Shown in pieces: positions 38,957 through 48,796 of a DNA stretch of 64,000 nucleotides. This stretch comes from an uncultured Thiohalocapsa sp. (GTDB lineage: Bacteria > Pseudomonadota > Gammaproteobacteria > Chromatiales > Chromatiaceae). The translations under genes were made by a program, and so were the position numbers. Under the pieces are notes generated by a model that saw only the letters and a list, made by a program, of their open reading frames with translations, was not told the origin of the DNA and did no database searches. The stretch spans positions 1 to 64,000 of the forward strand of contig NZ_CAJXYK010000017.1 in the NCBI RefSeq assembly GCF_913063425.1. The letters are read 5' to 3'. How positions within the stretch are numbered: position 1 is the stretch's first letter; each line of letters opens with the position of its first letter.

Positions 38957-40279
38957 GTGTCAACAAATCCTCATCCTGCTGCAGTGTCGCTCCTCGCGAT
39001 TGTGCAGGTATTCGCCACGGGCGCCTTGGCAGAGCCGGCGCCTTACACCCTAGGGGTCGGCGACCGGATTGCCGTCTCCGTGCATGAGCGGGATGACTTG
39101 TCCGGCACCGCCCAGGTGCGAGCGCCGGGGGTCGTCAATCTGCCCGGCCTCGGCGAGCTGTCCGTACTGGGCCTGACCACCGCGGAGGTGGGAGAGCGGA
39201 TGACGGCGCGCTTGAGCCTGAAGCGCGACACCGATGCCAAGCGCGCGCGGGTCGAGATCGTCGAGATGCGGCCCTTCTACGTCACGGGCGACGTCAATGC
39301 GCCCGGGGCCTATGAGTTTCGCGAAGGTCTGATGGTGATGCAGGCCGTCGCCCTCGCCGGCGGCCATAAGACCATCGATCAGGACAACCTCTACGTCGAA
39401 TCGGAGTTGGCCAGGACGCGCGAGCGGCTGGCCCAGGCCATGGACTCGCTCGGTGTCGAATTGCTGCGCAAGGCACGCCTGGAAGTGGAAATGGGGTCGG
39501 TGGAGACCTTGGTGGTGCCGCAGGAGGCGGCGGATCTGCTCACAGCCGTGCGGCGGCGGGAAGCGCTTGCCGCCCAGCAAAGACTGCTTGCCGAGCGCAC
39601 ACAGGGACTCGCTGCGCGCATCGGCTCGCGGCAGGAGCGCAAGGCGGTATTCGATGAAGAGATTGCAGCGCATGAGCGCCAGATCATGGCGGCCGACGAG
39701 CAGCTGGAACTGATCGAAGAGGAGATCCGGACGGTCAATACGGCCAAAGGCATCGTCGTGCCGAAGACGCATATCCTTGGCCTGCGGCGCCTGGCGGCAG
39801 GCCTTCGCGGCGAGCGGGGCGAGCATACGGCGGACATCGCCAAGGCGAGGGAGCAGCAGGCCGTGCTGGATGAGGAGATCATTCAGCTGAGCGCGGATCG
39901 CGCCATGACCGTGCAGCAGGAGCTGAAAGAGGTCGACGACGCGATTGCAGGGCTGCGTATCACGATTCAGGAACTGACCCGTTTTCTGGCGAAGCTGAGC
40001 GGCACGGCAACCCTGGCCGACCTCCTGCGCGACGGTGCCGGCGAGATGCCCGCTGCCGTGATTCTGCGCGCCGACGGCGACACCCTGCGCACCATCGCCG
40101 CCACGGACACCACAATGGTGCAGCCCGGCGACGTGTTGCGTATCCCGCTGCAGTTCGCTCCGCAGGGCCTCGGTCGAGCCCAGGGGCAGTCAGCTGCGTC
40201 CAGCCGCTCCCCGTCTGCCGAGCCGTTGCGTCGTGGTCCGGTGCACGCGCGCAGTGTGCCGACCGCAGGCGGCGAATGA
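38957..40279 (+). CDS. SLBB/Wza-type polysaccharide export protein with long central coiled coil
   Basis: About 440 aa from a GTG at 38957, chosen because it gives a clean signal peptide (NPHPAAVSLLAIVQVFATGA then LAEPA). A TTG at 38939 and an ATG at 38849 are alternatives. Poly-export domain YTLGVGDRIAVSVHERDDLSG then GVVNLPGLGELSVLGLTTAE, and an SLBB segment (FYVTGDVNAPGAYEFREGLM). Residues of the central third are a long Glu/Arg/Gln coiled coil (LAERTQGLAARIGSRQERKA). It forms the periplasmic/outer-membrane part of exopolysaccharide export. First gene of the locus, followed by a GT2 at 138 nt. Confidence 0.85.
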   Translation: MSTNPHPAAVSLLAIVQVFATGALAEPAPYTLGVGDRIAVSVHERDDLSGTAQVRAPGVVNLPGLGELSVLGLTTAEVGERMTARLSLKRDTDAKRARVEIVEMRPFYVTGDVNAPGAYEFREGLMVMQAVALAGGHKTIDQDNLYVESELARTRERLAQAMDSLGVELLRKARLEVEMGSVETLVVPQEAADLLTAVRRREALAAQQRLLAERTQGLAARIGSRQERKAVFDEEIAAHERQIMAADEQLELIEEEIRTVNTAKGIVVPKTHILGLRRLAAGLRGERGEHTADIAKAREQQAVLDEEIIQLSADRAMTVQQELKEVDDAIAGLRITIQELTRFLAKLSGTATLADLLRDGAGEMPAAVILRADGDTLRTIAATDTTMVQPGDVLRIPLQFAPQGLGRAQGQSAASSRSPSAEPLRRGPVHARSVPTAGGE

Positions 40280-40417
40280 CATGTGTGCACGCTTACGTCA
40301 TGCAGCTGTCGCGGGCAGCTCCGGCGGCACCTGCGGAGGGCCCGGTCGCGGCGCATCCTCCGGCGCTGGCGGATGGGCCGCGGCCTGGCGGCGCCGAGCG
40401 GGTGCGCAGAGGTGGTG

Positions 40418-41497
40418 ATGGCCACGATGCCGATAAGCAGCCCGCACTGTCCCCCGCACTGTCCGGTACCCGCGGAGGTCGGCGACGCGCTTTGCGACGG
40501 CCGCGACGCACCGGCGGACTGCATCGCGCAAGCCCTCTCGGTGGCCGTTGTGGTGCCCACGCTCAATGCGTCGCCCTATCTGGATCGCCTCATTCCGGCC
40601 CTGTCGCGCCTGGACCCCGCCCCGGCAGAGATCCTGATCCTCGACTCGCAGTCCGATGACGACACGGCGCAACGCTGCCGTGCAGCCGGCTTTCGGGTGC
40701 ATGTCATCGCGCGTGCGGCCTTCGGTCATGGGCGCACCCGAAACCTGGCGGCGCGGCTCGTGGAGGCCGATGTGCTGATCTTCATGACGCAGGATGCCGT
40801 GCCGCTGGACACGCGGCTCCTGGCGCATCTGCTCGCGCCGTTCAATGATCCGCGCATCGGTCATGCCTTTGCCCGGCAGGTGCCCCACGCCTATGCAACG
40901 CCGGCGGCGGCCTTTGCCCGCAGCTTCAATTATCCGGCGGTCTCACGCTTGGTGGCGTGGCGGGACGTGCCCAGTCTCGGCATCGGTGCCTTCTTCACGT
41001 CCAACGCCTGCGCGGCCTATCGGCGCAGCACCTTCATGGAGCTGAACGGTTTTCCTGAGGATGTACCGGTCAGCGAGGACACGCTCTTCGCTGCAAAGAT
41101 GCTGCACGCCGGCCATGCGCTCTGTTATGTCGCCGAGGCGCGCGTGGCGCACAGCCATAACTACAGCCTGCATCAGGAGCTCCGCCGCTACTTCGACATC
41201 GGTGTCGCGCATGCGCGGGCGCCGTGGTATCGGGCGCTCGCCGGCAATCTGGAGGGACGCGGCCGGGCTTTCGTCGTTACCGAGCTGCGGGGTCTGTGGA
41301 TGTCCGGGCGTGCGCTCCTGATTCCCGCTGCGATCATGCGCAATGCCGTCCGCTGGGTGGGCTATCGCACGGGCCGGCACTACCGCTTGTTGCCACGCCC
41401 ACTGCGACGGTGCCTGAGCGCGCAGCCGCAGTTTTGGGCGAGGGCGCGCGGCTGGCGTCGCGCGGGTGTCGAGCGGCCCTCGCAGCCGTGGGTCTAG
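40418..41497 (+). CDS. Family 2 glycosyltransferase
   Basis: 359 aa from ATG 40418 with GAGGTGGTG just upstream. GT-A fold: LSVAVVVPTLNASPYLDRLI, the DxD-like ILDSQSDDDT, MTQDAVPLDTRL, then SEDTLFAAKMLHAGHALCYV carrying the catalytic Asp, and EARVAHSHNYSLHQELRRYF typical of rhamnosyl/glucosyl-transferases. No TM. Adds a sugar from a nucleotide donor on the cytoplasmic face. Acceptor unknown. Confidence 0.9.
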   Translation: MATMPISSPHCPPHCPVPAEVGDALCDGRDAPADCIAQALSVAVVVPTLNASPYLDRLIPALSRLDPAPAEILILDSQSDDDTAQRCRAAGFRVHVIARAAFGHGRTRNLAARLVEADVLIFMTQDAVPLDTRLLAHLLAPFNDPRIGHAFARQVPHAYATPAAAFARSFNYPAVSRLVAWRDVPSLGIGAFFTSNACAAYRRSTFMELNGFPEDVPVSEDTLFAAKMLHAGHALCYVAEARVAHSHNYSLHQELRRYFDIGVAHARAPWYRALAGNLEGRGRAFVVTELRGLWMSGRALLIPAAIMRNAVRWVGYRTGRHYRLLPRPLRRCLSAQPQFWARARGWRRAGVERPSQPWV

Positions 41498-41621
41498 GCG
41501 GTGCGTGCATGGGCCAGGTGCGCACAGCCGTGCGGACGACGTGCAAGCGCATGCCGCGGGCAAGGCTGCGCCGGCGGCCCCTGCCGCCGGCGGCACTGAC
41601 GGGTTCCCGGGACTGAGCCGC

Positions 41622-43625
41622 ATGATCCTGCCTCCCCTTCAGTCGCTCGACGACGGCTTGCGGTTGCTGGCCCTCTATCGGCGCCCGATGCTGCTCGCGG
41701 GCATGCTGTTCCTGGTGGCGGTTGCGCTCCTGTTGCTGGTCGTCCCGCCGCGCTACAGCTCGAACGCCAGTCTGCTGATCAAGCCCGGGCGGGAGGACGT
41801 GGCGCTGCCTGTCGAGATCATGAACCGGCCGGTGGTGAGCACACCCACTGGCCTGCGCGATGACATGCTGGACGAGAAGGCCCTGATCACCAGCGACCGT
41901 GTGGTCAGTGCCGTGGCGGCGCAGATCGGCGACGGCTTGGCGGCAGCGGATGCGCCAGCGGGGCTCCTCGGGCGACTGCGTGCCGGCGTGAAGGCGGTGT
42001 TGCGCGGCATCGCCGACGCCGTGCAAGGCGTGTTGGCGACACTGCGGCTTGCGGACCAGGTGACGCCGGAGCAGGCGCTCAAGGAGCGGTTGTCGCGCCG
42101 TTTGGGTGTCGGCTACGAGGACGGCTCCGAAGTGCTGCAGTTGTCCTTCTCCTGGCGCGATCCGACATCGGCGCAGGCCATCCTGGACGTCTGGGTGGAG
42201 CAGTTCCTGGCCGCCCGTGCCCAGCTCATGGAGCGCGACAGCGTGCGGGCGTTCTACCGCGAGCGCGTGGATGCCAGTGAGCAGCGGCTGGCCGGGCTCC
42301 AGGCCGAGCTGTCGGCGCTGCGTCAGGCCATGGGGGCGCTGGATGCCGGCGCGGCGGTGCGCGCGCTCGGTGAGCGCATAGCAGGCCTTGAAACCGAGCG
42401 CGACGACCTGCTCGCGGACCTTGCGGGCATCGATGCGCGGCTCACGGAGATCCGGGCACGTCTGGCGACGCTGCCGGCGGAAGTTGTGGAGCGGCGTGAG
42501 CGCGACCTGAACCCCGCCGTGGAGGATTTGCGGCGCGAGATCCTGAGCACGCGGCTTGAGCGCCGGGAGCTGCTGCACGACTTCGAGCCCGAGGCGGATG
42601 CGGTGCGACGCCTGGATGCGGGCCTCGCGGAGCTTCAGTCCTGGTTGGCTTCGGAGCCGGAGCGCATCACCCGCACCGAAAGTCTCGCACCGAACGCGCT
42701 GGCGCAGGACCTGACGGCTTCGCTCCAGCAGCATCAGGTGGCGCACGCGCACCAGAGCGCCGAGCTTAAGACGAAGGACCGCCAGCTCGTGCAACTGGTC
42801 GCCGAGCGTGAGCGGCTGATCGCGCTTCAGGATCGGGTCGAGTTGCTGGAGCGTCGCCTCGGCGCCGAGAACGACCTTTACTGGAAGTACCTGGCATCGC
42901 TGCAGCAGGCGGAAGTCGACGATGCGCTCGACCGCGAGCGCATCTCCAACGTGGCCGTGCTGCAGCCGCCGAGCTTTGATCCTGGGCGCAGCTTCCCTCC
43001 CACCCTGCCCATCCTGGCGGCCACACCGCTGGTCCTGCTCGCGGTGATGGGGCTCACGGCGTATGTCACCGCCGTGGCGGACCCGCGTGTGCGCGATGCT
43101 CGGGCGCTGGCGCATGCCTTCGATATCCCGGTGCTGGCAGAGATTCCCGCCGCCGCCGAGTCGGACGCCGACGCCGGGCTGGTCGGCTACCGCAGCCTCT
43201 GGCTCGCACTCGATCCGGCGCAGGTGCCGGCGTCCGGGCGCTGCATCGGGTTTGCCGCCTGGCGGCTCGACGTCGCGCCGGCGCAGCCGGCGGAAGCACT
43301 GGCGGCCCTGTGCACCGACGCCGGCGTATCCGCGCAGGTGGTGACGGGGCCGGTACCCGCCGCGGCGGGCACCCTGCACTTCGGTGTTCTGCCGCCGCTT
43401 GCGGCCGCTGCGCCCGGTGAGCTGCGGCGCTGGCGCCACTGCGACGATCTGATCCTGGTGGTTCGGGCCGATCACAGCACCTTCGCCGAGGTTGCCTCGG
43501 CACGTCAGCTCTTGCGGCAGGCCGGCGGGGAACGCTTCCGTGGCGCCGTGGTGACCGCCGTCCGCGGGACCTCGGGGCCTTGGTCCGGGACGCCGCGGTC
43601 CGGCGGTGCCGAGGCGCGCGTCTGA
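41622..43625 (+). CDS. GumC/Wzz-type chain-length regulator with degenerate BY-kinase tail
   Basis: 667 aa from ATG 41622. Two TM helices (about 22-42 and near 465-485) flank a periplasmic Wzz domain and long coiled coils (RLAGLQAELSALRQAMGALD, then RIAGLETERDDLLADLAGI), ending in the Pro-rich PPSFDPGRSFPPTLPILAAT before TM2. The last 150 residues (FDIPVLAEIPAAAESDADAG and DDLILVVRADHSTFAEVASA) follow the layout of a bacterial tyrosine autokinase but have no Walker A GxxGxGKT and no tyrosine cluster. It should set polymer length without its own kinase activity. Its stop overlaps the next ATG (TGATG). Confidence 0.85.
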   Translation: MILPPLQSLDDGLRLLALYRRPMLLAGMLFLVAVALLLLVVPPRYSSNASLLIKPGREDVALPVEIMNRPVVSTPTGLRDDMLDEKALITSDRVVSAVAAQIGDGLAAADAPAGLLGRLRAGVKAVLRGIADAVQGVLATLRLADQVTPEQALKERLSRRLGVGYEDGSEVLQLSFSWRDPTSAQAILDVWVEQFLAARAQLMERDSVRAFYRERVDASEQRLAGLQAELSALRQAMGALDAGAAVRALGERIAGLETERDDLLADLAGIDARLTEIRARLATLPAEVVERRERDLNPAVEDLRREILSTRLERRELLHDFEPEADAVRRLDAGLAELQSWLASEPERITRTESLAPNALAQDLTASLQQHQVAHAHQSAELKTKDRQLVQLVAERERLIALQDRVELLERRLGAENDLYWKYLASLQQAEVDDALDRERISNVAVLQPPSFDPGRSFPPTLPILAATPLVLLAVMGLTAYVTAVADPRVRDARALAHAFDIPVLAEIPAAAESDADAGLVGYRSLWLALDPAQVPASGRCIGFAAWRLDVAPAQPAEALAALCTDAGVSAQVVTGPVPAAAGTLHFGVLPPLAAAAPGELRRWRHCDDLILVVRADHSTFAEVASARQLLRQAGGERFRGAVVTAVRGTSGPWSGTPRSGGAEARV

Positions 43626-44809
43626 TGCGCATCGCCCATCTCGGCCCCGTGCCCCCGGAGGCCTCCGGCATCGCCGACTATGCCGAGGCCCTTGCCGCGG
43701 CGCTGCGCGAGCGCGGCCTGGAGGTCGCGGCACACCTGCCTCGGGACTTCGCGCGCGCCGACGCTCGCGGCATCCGCGGTGCAGCGCGCCAGCTGGCGGC
43801 GGCGCCCGTGGACCTGTACCACTTCGAGCTCGGCGGCGGGCGCGTGCGCCATTTTCTGTTGCTGCGCGAGCTGTTGCGTCTCAGGCAAGGGCGTCCCATC
43901 ACAGCCACCGTGCATGATCCGGAGCGGCTCGCCTGGCGCGGCTGGGGGCTCGGGCGCTTCGAGCGGCTGCCGCGGGTGCTCCAGCAGGGCCTGGTGCTGG
44001 TCACCGAGCCCCTGTCGCGCCGCCGCGAGCGCACAGCCGCAGGGGCGCTGCACCGGCTGGTGGTGCTGACGCCGGCCGGCGCCGCGGGCCTGCGCCGCTG
44101 GGCCCGCCTGCCGGCGGCGCGCGTCAGCGTCATTCCGCATGGTGTCGCTGCGGTGCCCTATGTGCCCCCACCGGCGCTGCTGCCGCTGCGCGTGCTGTGC
44201 TTCGGCTTCCTGCATCCGGGCAAGGGCATCGAGGACCTGCTGGATGCCTTGGTCTGGCTGCGGCGCCAGGCCCCGGCGGCGCTGGACCGGCTTCAGCTCA
44301 CCATCGCCGGTGGCTCCAGGCCCGCACTGCTGCTGCGTATGCGCGGGGACTATCCCACCCGCCTGCGGGCGTCCGTCGCTGAGCTTGGACTCGGCGACAA
44401 GGTTCAGGTGCTGACGGACATCCCCGCCGCCGCGCTGGCAGACCTGGTGGCAGCCCATCATGTGCTGACCCTGCCGTATCGGGATTCCCGCAAGCTCGCG
44501 CTGCTCGGCCGCCAGCTCGGCGCCAGCGGGGCCCTGGGCTGGGCAGTCGCCTGTGGTCGCGGCGCCTTGGTGAGCGATGCCCGGGCCCTGGCTGGGGAGG
44601 TGGGCCATGGCAACGGCGCCGCCGTGCCCCAGCGTGACCCCGCCGCGCTGGGCGCGGCGCTGGCGGAGCTGGCCGAGGCCCCACAGCGGGCGCTGGCCTG
44701 GGCCGAGGCCAGCGCACGCCTCGCCCGCGAGCGCACCTGGGCGCAGGTGGCGGCGCGCTTCGAGCGGATGTTCACCGAGGTGCTGGCCGAGCCCGGGGTG
44801 CGGCCATGA
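43625..44809 (+). CDS. Family 4 glycosyltransferase
   Basis: 394 aa from ATG 43625, overlapping the GumC stop by 1 nt. GT-B fold: MRIAHLGPVPPEASGIADYA with the Gly-rich N-terminal loop, VSVIPHGVAAVPYVPPPALL, the hinge FGFLHPGKGIEDLLDAL, and a late segment PYRDSRKLALLGRQLGASGA in place of the usual EGFGLPxxE. Soluble or peripheral. Adds a sugar to the growing repeat unit. Next gene starts with a 4-nt overlap. Confidence 0.88.
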   Translation: MRIAHLGPVPPEASGIADYAEALAAALRERGLEVAAHLPRDFARADARGIRGAARQLAAAPVDLYHFELGGGRVRHFLLLRELLRLRQGRPITATVHDPERLAWRGWGLGRFERLPRVLQQGLVLVTEPLSRRRERTAAGALHRLVVLTPAGAAGLRRWARLPAARVSVIPHGVAAVPYVPPPALLPLRVLCFGFLHPGKGIEDLLDALVWLRRQAPAALDRLQLTIAGGSRPALLLRMRGDYPTRLRASVAELGLGDKVQVLTDIPAAALADLVAAHHVLTLPYRDSRKLALLGRQLGASGALGWAVACGRGALVSDARALAGEVGHGNGAAVPQRDPAALGAALAELAEAPQRALAWAEASARLARERTWAQVAARFERMFTEVLAEPGVRP

Positions 44810-46236
44810 GCCGTCGCGGCGGTGTCAAAGGCCGCCGCTCGCGGCTGCGTGTGCCGGTGCCGGCGCTGGGCCTGGCGCTGCTTGCGGCGCTGGTGTGGCT
44901 CCCTTGGCGCCCATCCGCTGGCGTTGCCGACGCGCCGGAGGTGCGCAGGTCCATAGTCTTTTCCGAATTCCTCGGGGTGAACACGCCCTTTCTGTTCTTC
45001 GATGCCGCCGCGCAACGGCGGCAGGTGGAGCGGCTCAAGGCCCTCGGCCTCAAGTGGGTGCGCCTGGACCTGCACTGGTATCACCTGGAGCCGCGCGAGG
45101 GGCAATTCGATCTTGCCGCGCTGGACCGGCTCATGGCGCTGCTGCGGGCCGCGGACATCGAGCCCGTGGTGTACCTGGTGGGCTCCGCGCGGTTCGCCTC
45201 GACGGCGCCGCCGGGCGCGGCGTTCATCGACCCCTACCCGCCGCGCAGCAACAGCGAGTTCGCGGCACGCATGGTGGCGCTGGCGGAGCGCTACCCCTGG
45301 GTGTGCTGCTGGCAGATCTGGAACGAGCCGAACATCCACACCTTCTGGCAGCCGCAGGAGGACCCGGCTGCCTACGGCGAGCTCGTCGCCGCCAGTGTCG
45401 CGGCCCTGCGGCACGCGGCACCGACGCGCCGGCTCGTGCTCGGTGGCATGGCCTACTTCAGCCAGATGCCGAAACGCGGCGGCCTGATGCTGGAGGCGCT
45501 GCAACGCGAGGGCATCCTGGATCTCGTGGATGTGGTCGCCTATCACCCGTACACGGACAAGCCGGAGGGTGATACGGCCATGGGCGGGTCGGACGGTTTC
45601 CTCGCGCGCAGCCATCGTGTCAACAGCTGGCTGCGCCGCGCCGGCGTGGAAGCCATCTGGGCCACGGAGCTCGGCTGGTCCACCTATACCGGCCCCAAGG
45701 TGTGGCAGAGCCTGATCGACGAAACGGATCAGGCGGACTACCTGCTGCGGCGCCTGGCGCTCATGATGCGCGCGGACTTCGACCGGGTGTTCTGGTTCGC
45801 GCTGACGGACCTCGACGAGCGGGTGCCGCCACGGGACCGGTTCTACGGGCTGCTCAGGCGCGACGGCAGCCCGAAGCCCAGCTATGACGCGCTGAAGCGC
45901 CTACTGGCCCTCACGGGCGACCGGCTCGCGCCCGTGTCGTCGCCGCTCACCGTCGCAGCCGCCAACTACGCCTATGCCTGGCGCAAACCCGACGGTAAGC
46001 GGCTCGTCTTCTTTTGGGGGCCGCAGCCGCAGACGCTCACCCTGGCGGGGAGCGGCGCCGCCGTTCTGCACGATCCGGTGCAGGGCACGCGTGAGACGCT
46101 GCCGCCGGAGGATCGGGAGGTCCGTCTGACCCAGCGCTTCCAGGTGCTGGAGCTCCCCGCTTCGGCACCCGCGCCGGCGCCCGAGCTGGAGCGCGCGCCG
46201 GCACCGGCACCGGGCCCGCGGGAAGCACGACCATGA
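44806..46236 (+). CDS. GH39-like glycoside hydrolase in the exopolysaccharide operon
   Basis: 476 aa. TIM-barrel of clan A: acid/base Glu174 in CCWQIWNEPNIHTFW and nucleophile Glu288 in AIWATELGWSTYTGPK. N-terminal signal-anchor at 18-38 (PALGLALLAALVWLPW). It belongs near the beta-xylosidase/PslG group, which trims or releases polymer in the periplasm. The C-terminus ends in a Pro/Ala tail (PASAPAPAPELERAPAPAPG). Overlaps both neighbours by 4 nt. Confidence 0.85.
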   Translation: MSRRGGVKGRRSRLRVPVPALGLALLAALVWLPWRPSAGVADAPEVRRSIVFSEFLGVNTPFLFFDAAAQRRQVERLKALGLKWVRLDLHWYHLEPREGQFDLAALDRLMALLRAADIEPVVYLVGSARFASTAPPGAAFIDPYPPRSNSEFAARMVALAERYPWVCCWQIWNEPNIHTFWQPQEDPAAYGELVAASVAALRHAAPTRRLVLGGMAYFSQMPKRGGLMLEALQREGILDLVDVVAYHPYTDKPEGDTAMGGSDGFLARSHRVNSWLRRAGVEAIWATELGWSTYTGPKVWQSLIDETDQADYLLRRLALMMRADFDRVFWFALTDLDERVPPRDRFYGLLRRDGSPKPSYDALKRLLALTGDRLAPVSSPLTVAAANYAYAWRKPDGKRLVFFWGPQPQTLTLAGSGAAVLHDPVQGTRETLPPEDREVRLTQRFQVLELPASAPAPAPELERAPAPAPGPREARP

Positions 46237-47336
46237 CCCGGCGCCGCATCGGCATCGACTATCGGGCCGTCACGGCCGCGCCGTACTCCGGCATTGCGCG
46301 GCAGGTGCGGGCGCTGGTGGATGCGCTGAGCGATTCAGCGGGGCAGGAACTGATCCTCTACACCGATGGCCCTGCGACCCCTGGGCGCTGGCCCGTGGTG
46401 CGCCCGGATGCGCCGTCCGTGCCCGGGCGTCTGCAGCGGCCCCATCGGCGCCTGTGGTTCGAGCATCGATTTCTTCCTGCGGTGCTCGCCCGCGACCGCA
46501 TCGACGTGTTCGTCACCACGGCCAACTGCGGCATTCCGGCGCCGCTGCAGCGACCGCTGCGCCGCGTGGCCTGGGTGCACGACTTCTTTGCCATCACCCA
46601 CCGGCGCCAGCATCGGTCCTGGCGCGAGCGGCTGCTCTATGCGCCCTATCTGCGCTGGAGCCAGGGCGTTGCCGTGCGGCATGCGGATGTGCTGCTGACG
46701 CCGTCGCACTATAACGTGCAGGTGTGCCGGCAGCGCTTTCCGGCCGCCGCGCTGCGCATGCAGGTCCTGCCCAATCAGGTGACTGACTTTCCCGCCCCTG
46801 ATCCTGGGTGCATCGGCGTCGGGCTGCCGGCCCGGTTCTGGCTGGTGGTGGGGGCGGCCGAGCCGCGCAAGAACGTCCCCGCTTTGGTGCGGGCCTGGCT
46901 TGCAGGTGGAGCCGAGCTGCCGGAGCTCGTCATCGTTGCCGGCCCGGGCGATCTGCCGCCGGCGCTGCGCGTGGCAGCGGGTGCCCGCCTGCATCTGCTG
47001 AGCGATGTCAGCGACGCGCAGCTGTGCTGGCTGTACCGGCAGGCCGACTGCCTGTGGCACCCCGCGCTCGCCGAGGGCTTTGGCCTGCCGGTGGTGGAGG
47101 CCATGGCCCAGGGCACGCCGGTGGCGGTGGCCTGCGGCACGGCGCTGGATGAGATCGTGCCTCCGGGGACGCCGCGCTGCTCACCCTATGACGAGCAGGC
47201 GATGCTGTGCCTGATGCGAACGCTCGCCGCGCAGCCGGCGCGCAGTGGGCCGCGGGCCGACCTCATGGCCTGGGCCGCGCGCCACGGGGCAGCGGCATTC
47301 CGGGCGCGGGTCAGCGAGCTGGCGGCCCAGTGGTGA
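46233..47336 (+). CDS. Family 4 glycosyltransferase
   Basis: 367 aa. RRIGIDYRAVTAAPYSGIAR start, VAWVHDFFAITHRRQHRSWR, the donor region FWLVVGAAEPRKNVPALVRA, and the diagnostic EGFGLPVVEAMAQGTPVAVA with the catalytic Glu pair. Typical mannosyl/rhamnosyl transferase layout. ATG overlaps the hydrolase stop (ATGA); its own stop overlaps the next GTG (GTGA). Confidence 0.9.
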   Translation: MTRRRIGIDYRAVTAAPYSGIARQVRALVDALSDSAGQELILYTDGPATPGRWPVVRPDAPSVPGRLQRPHRRLWFEHRFLPAVLARDRIDVFVTTANCGIPAPLQRPLRRVAWVHDFFAITHRRQHRSWRERLLYAPYLRWSQGVAVRHADVLLTPSHYNVQVCRQRFPAAALRMQVLPNQVTDFPAPDPGCIGVGLPARFWLVVGAAEPRKNVPALVRAWLAGGAELPELVIVAGPGDLPPALRVAAGARLHLLSDVSDAQLCWLYRQADCLWHPALAEGFGLPVVEAMAQGTPVAVACGTALDEIVPPGTPRCSPYDEQAMLCLMRTLAAQPARSGPRADLMAWAARHGAAAFRARVSELAAQW

Positions 47337-48796
47337 GGGCGGACGGCGCACCGGTCGTGGCCGGCGGGCTGCTCGCTCTGCTCGCGGCGGCGGGGCTGGT
47401 GCTGCTGCCCCTGCCGCTGGGCGCGGTCCTGCTGCCGGGAATCGCGTTGCTGGCGGTGCTGATTTCGGCCCCGCGGGTGACCTTCGTGCTGTTCGCGCTC
47501 AGTGCCGTCTCCTTGCCCTACACGAGCATTGAGCTGGGCATCCGCCTGACCCTGAGCGAGGGTTTGCTCGCCCTCGCCTGGCTCGGCGTTTTGCTGCGCG
47601 CTCCCCGCGACCTGCGGTTGCCGCCCTGGGGCCGCACCGAGTGGCTGCTGCTGCTGTTGATGGGCTACAGCGTCGTGCCCTTTCTGTACGGCGAGCTGGC
47701 GATGCCCGGCCCGAGCGGCTTGGTGAGCTGGCTGCGCTGGCTGCTGAATCTGTCCACGCTCTTCCTGGTGGGGATCCTGTTCCGCAGCGAGGACGGCATC
47801 CGCGGCGTCGCTCTGGCGCTGGTCCTGGGTATGGCTGCCATGCTGCTGTTGTCCATCCCGGTGTTTCTTGCGGACCCTGACCCGCTGGCAATGCTCCCGG
47901 TGCTCCAGAGCCTGGGCTATGTGCATACCGAGGCGATGCTCGATATCTTCTCCGGCACTGCCGGGCGCATGGGCTCGCCCTGGGTGCATCCGAACCTGCT
48001 CGGCGGCATGCTTGCGCTGCTGTTGCCGGTGGCCGTCTTCCTGCAGGTGGCGGCCCGCGGTGGTGGCCGGGCAGTGCTCTGGGCCGTCACGCTGCTCGGC
48101 GTCGCCGGGCTGTTGCTCAGCATCTCCCGTGGCGCGATCCTGGCCCTCGGCTTGGTGCTGACAGCTCTGGCGGTGCGCGGACGCGTTGCTGCGCGGCGGC
48201 TGCTGTTGCTGGCGAGCCTGCTCGCGGTGCTGTTCGTGGCCGTGTATCCGCCGGTGCAGGAGCGTCTCGGCAAGATGTTTTCCGCGCAGAACGAGAGTAC
48301 GCAGCTGCGCTTCGAGGAATACCGACTGTTCCCCGAAGCCGTGGCGCGCTATCCGCTCGGCATCGGCTTCAAGAGCGATCCGCCGCCGCCGGGCTCGGGT
48401 CTGCTCGGCATTTCGAACCTCTGGCTCAACTACATGTACAAGCTGGGGCTGCCGGCGATGTTCCTGTTCATCGCCGTGCTCATCGCCTGGTGGCGGGAGA
48501 CGAGCACGCCCGCGGTCGGTGCGCCGGGCCTCGCCATGGGGCTGCGCTTGGGCGGGCTGGCGGCGCTGCTGACCGGCCCGGTGGATCACTATTTCAGCTT
48601 CAGCCCCGTGGCCGTCGCGGTGTTCTGGACGGTCATGGGTCTCGCCTTGTCCGCCGCGCGGGGCAGCGCCCCCGGGGCTCGGCAGGCGCAGGACACGGCG
48701 GGCACCGGGCACGCCGCGCACGGCTGGTCCGCGCACTCGGTGCATGGCCCCGACGGCCGGCAGATGCCCGGCGTATCGAGCGTTGCAGTGGAATGA
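47333..48796 (+). CDS. O-antigen ligase/polymerase family membrane protein
   Basis: 487 aa from GTG 47333, which overlaps the upstream stop; the longer frame has no family character before it. About 12 TM helices with a large loop in the second half (FSAQNESTQLRFEEYRLFPE then AVARYPLGIGFKSDPPPPGS), the O-antigen ligase (Wzy_C) signature. It would join polymer units at the periplasmic face. The last 40 residues (GARQAQDTAGTGHAAHG) are a cytoplasmic tail of low complexity. Confidence 0.88.
   Translation: MRADGAPVVAGGLLALLAAAGLVLLPLPLGAVLLPGIALLAVLISAPRVTFVLFALSAVSLPYTSIELGIRLTLSEGLLALAWLGVLLRAPRDLRLPPWGRTEWLLLLLMGYSVVPFLYGELAMPGPSGLVSWLRWLLNLSTLFLVGILFRSEDGIRGVALALVLGMAAMLLLSIPVFLADPDPLAMLPVLQSLGYVHTEAMLDIFSGTAGRMGSPWVHPNLLGGMLALLLPVAVFLQVAARGGGRAVLWAVTLLGVAGLLLSISRGAILALGLVLTALAVRGRVAARRLLLLASLLAVLFVAVYPPVQERLGKMFSAQNESTQLRFEEYRLFPEAVARYPLGIGFKSDPPPPGSGLLGISNLWLNYMYKLGLPAMFLFIAVLIAWWRETSTPAVGAPGLAMGLRLGGLAALLTGPVDHYFSFSPVAVAVFWTVMGLALSAARGSAPGARQAQDTAGTGHAAHGWSAHSVHGPDGRQMPGVSSVAVE

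Noticed and set aside
41334-43733. A 799-codon minus frame opposite the chain-length regulator
   Set aside because: Arg/His-rich shadow without motifs; the plus-strand Wzz-type gene is supported by TMs and overlaps with neighbours.
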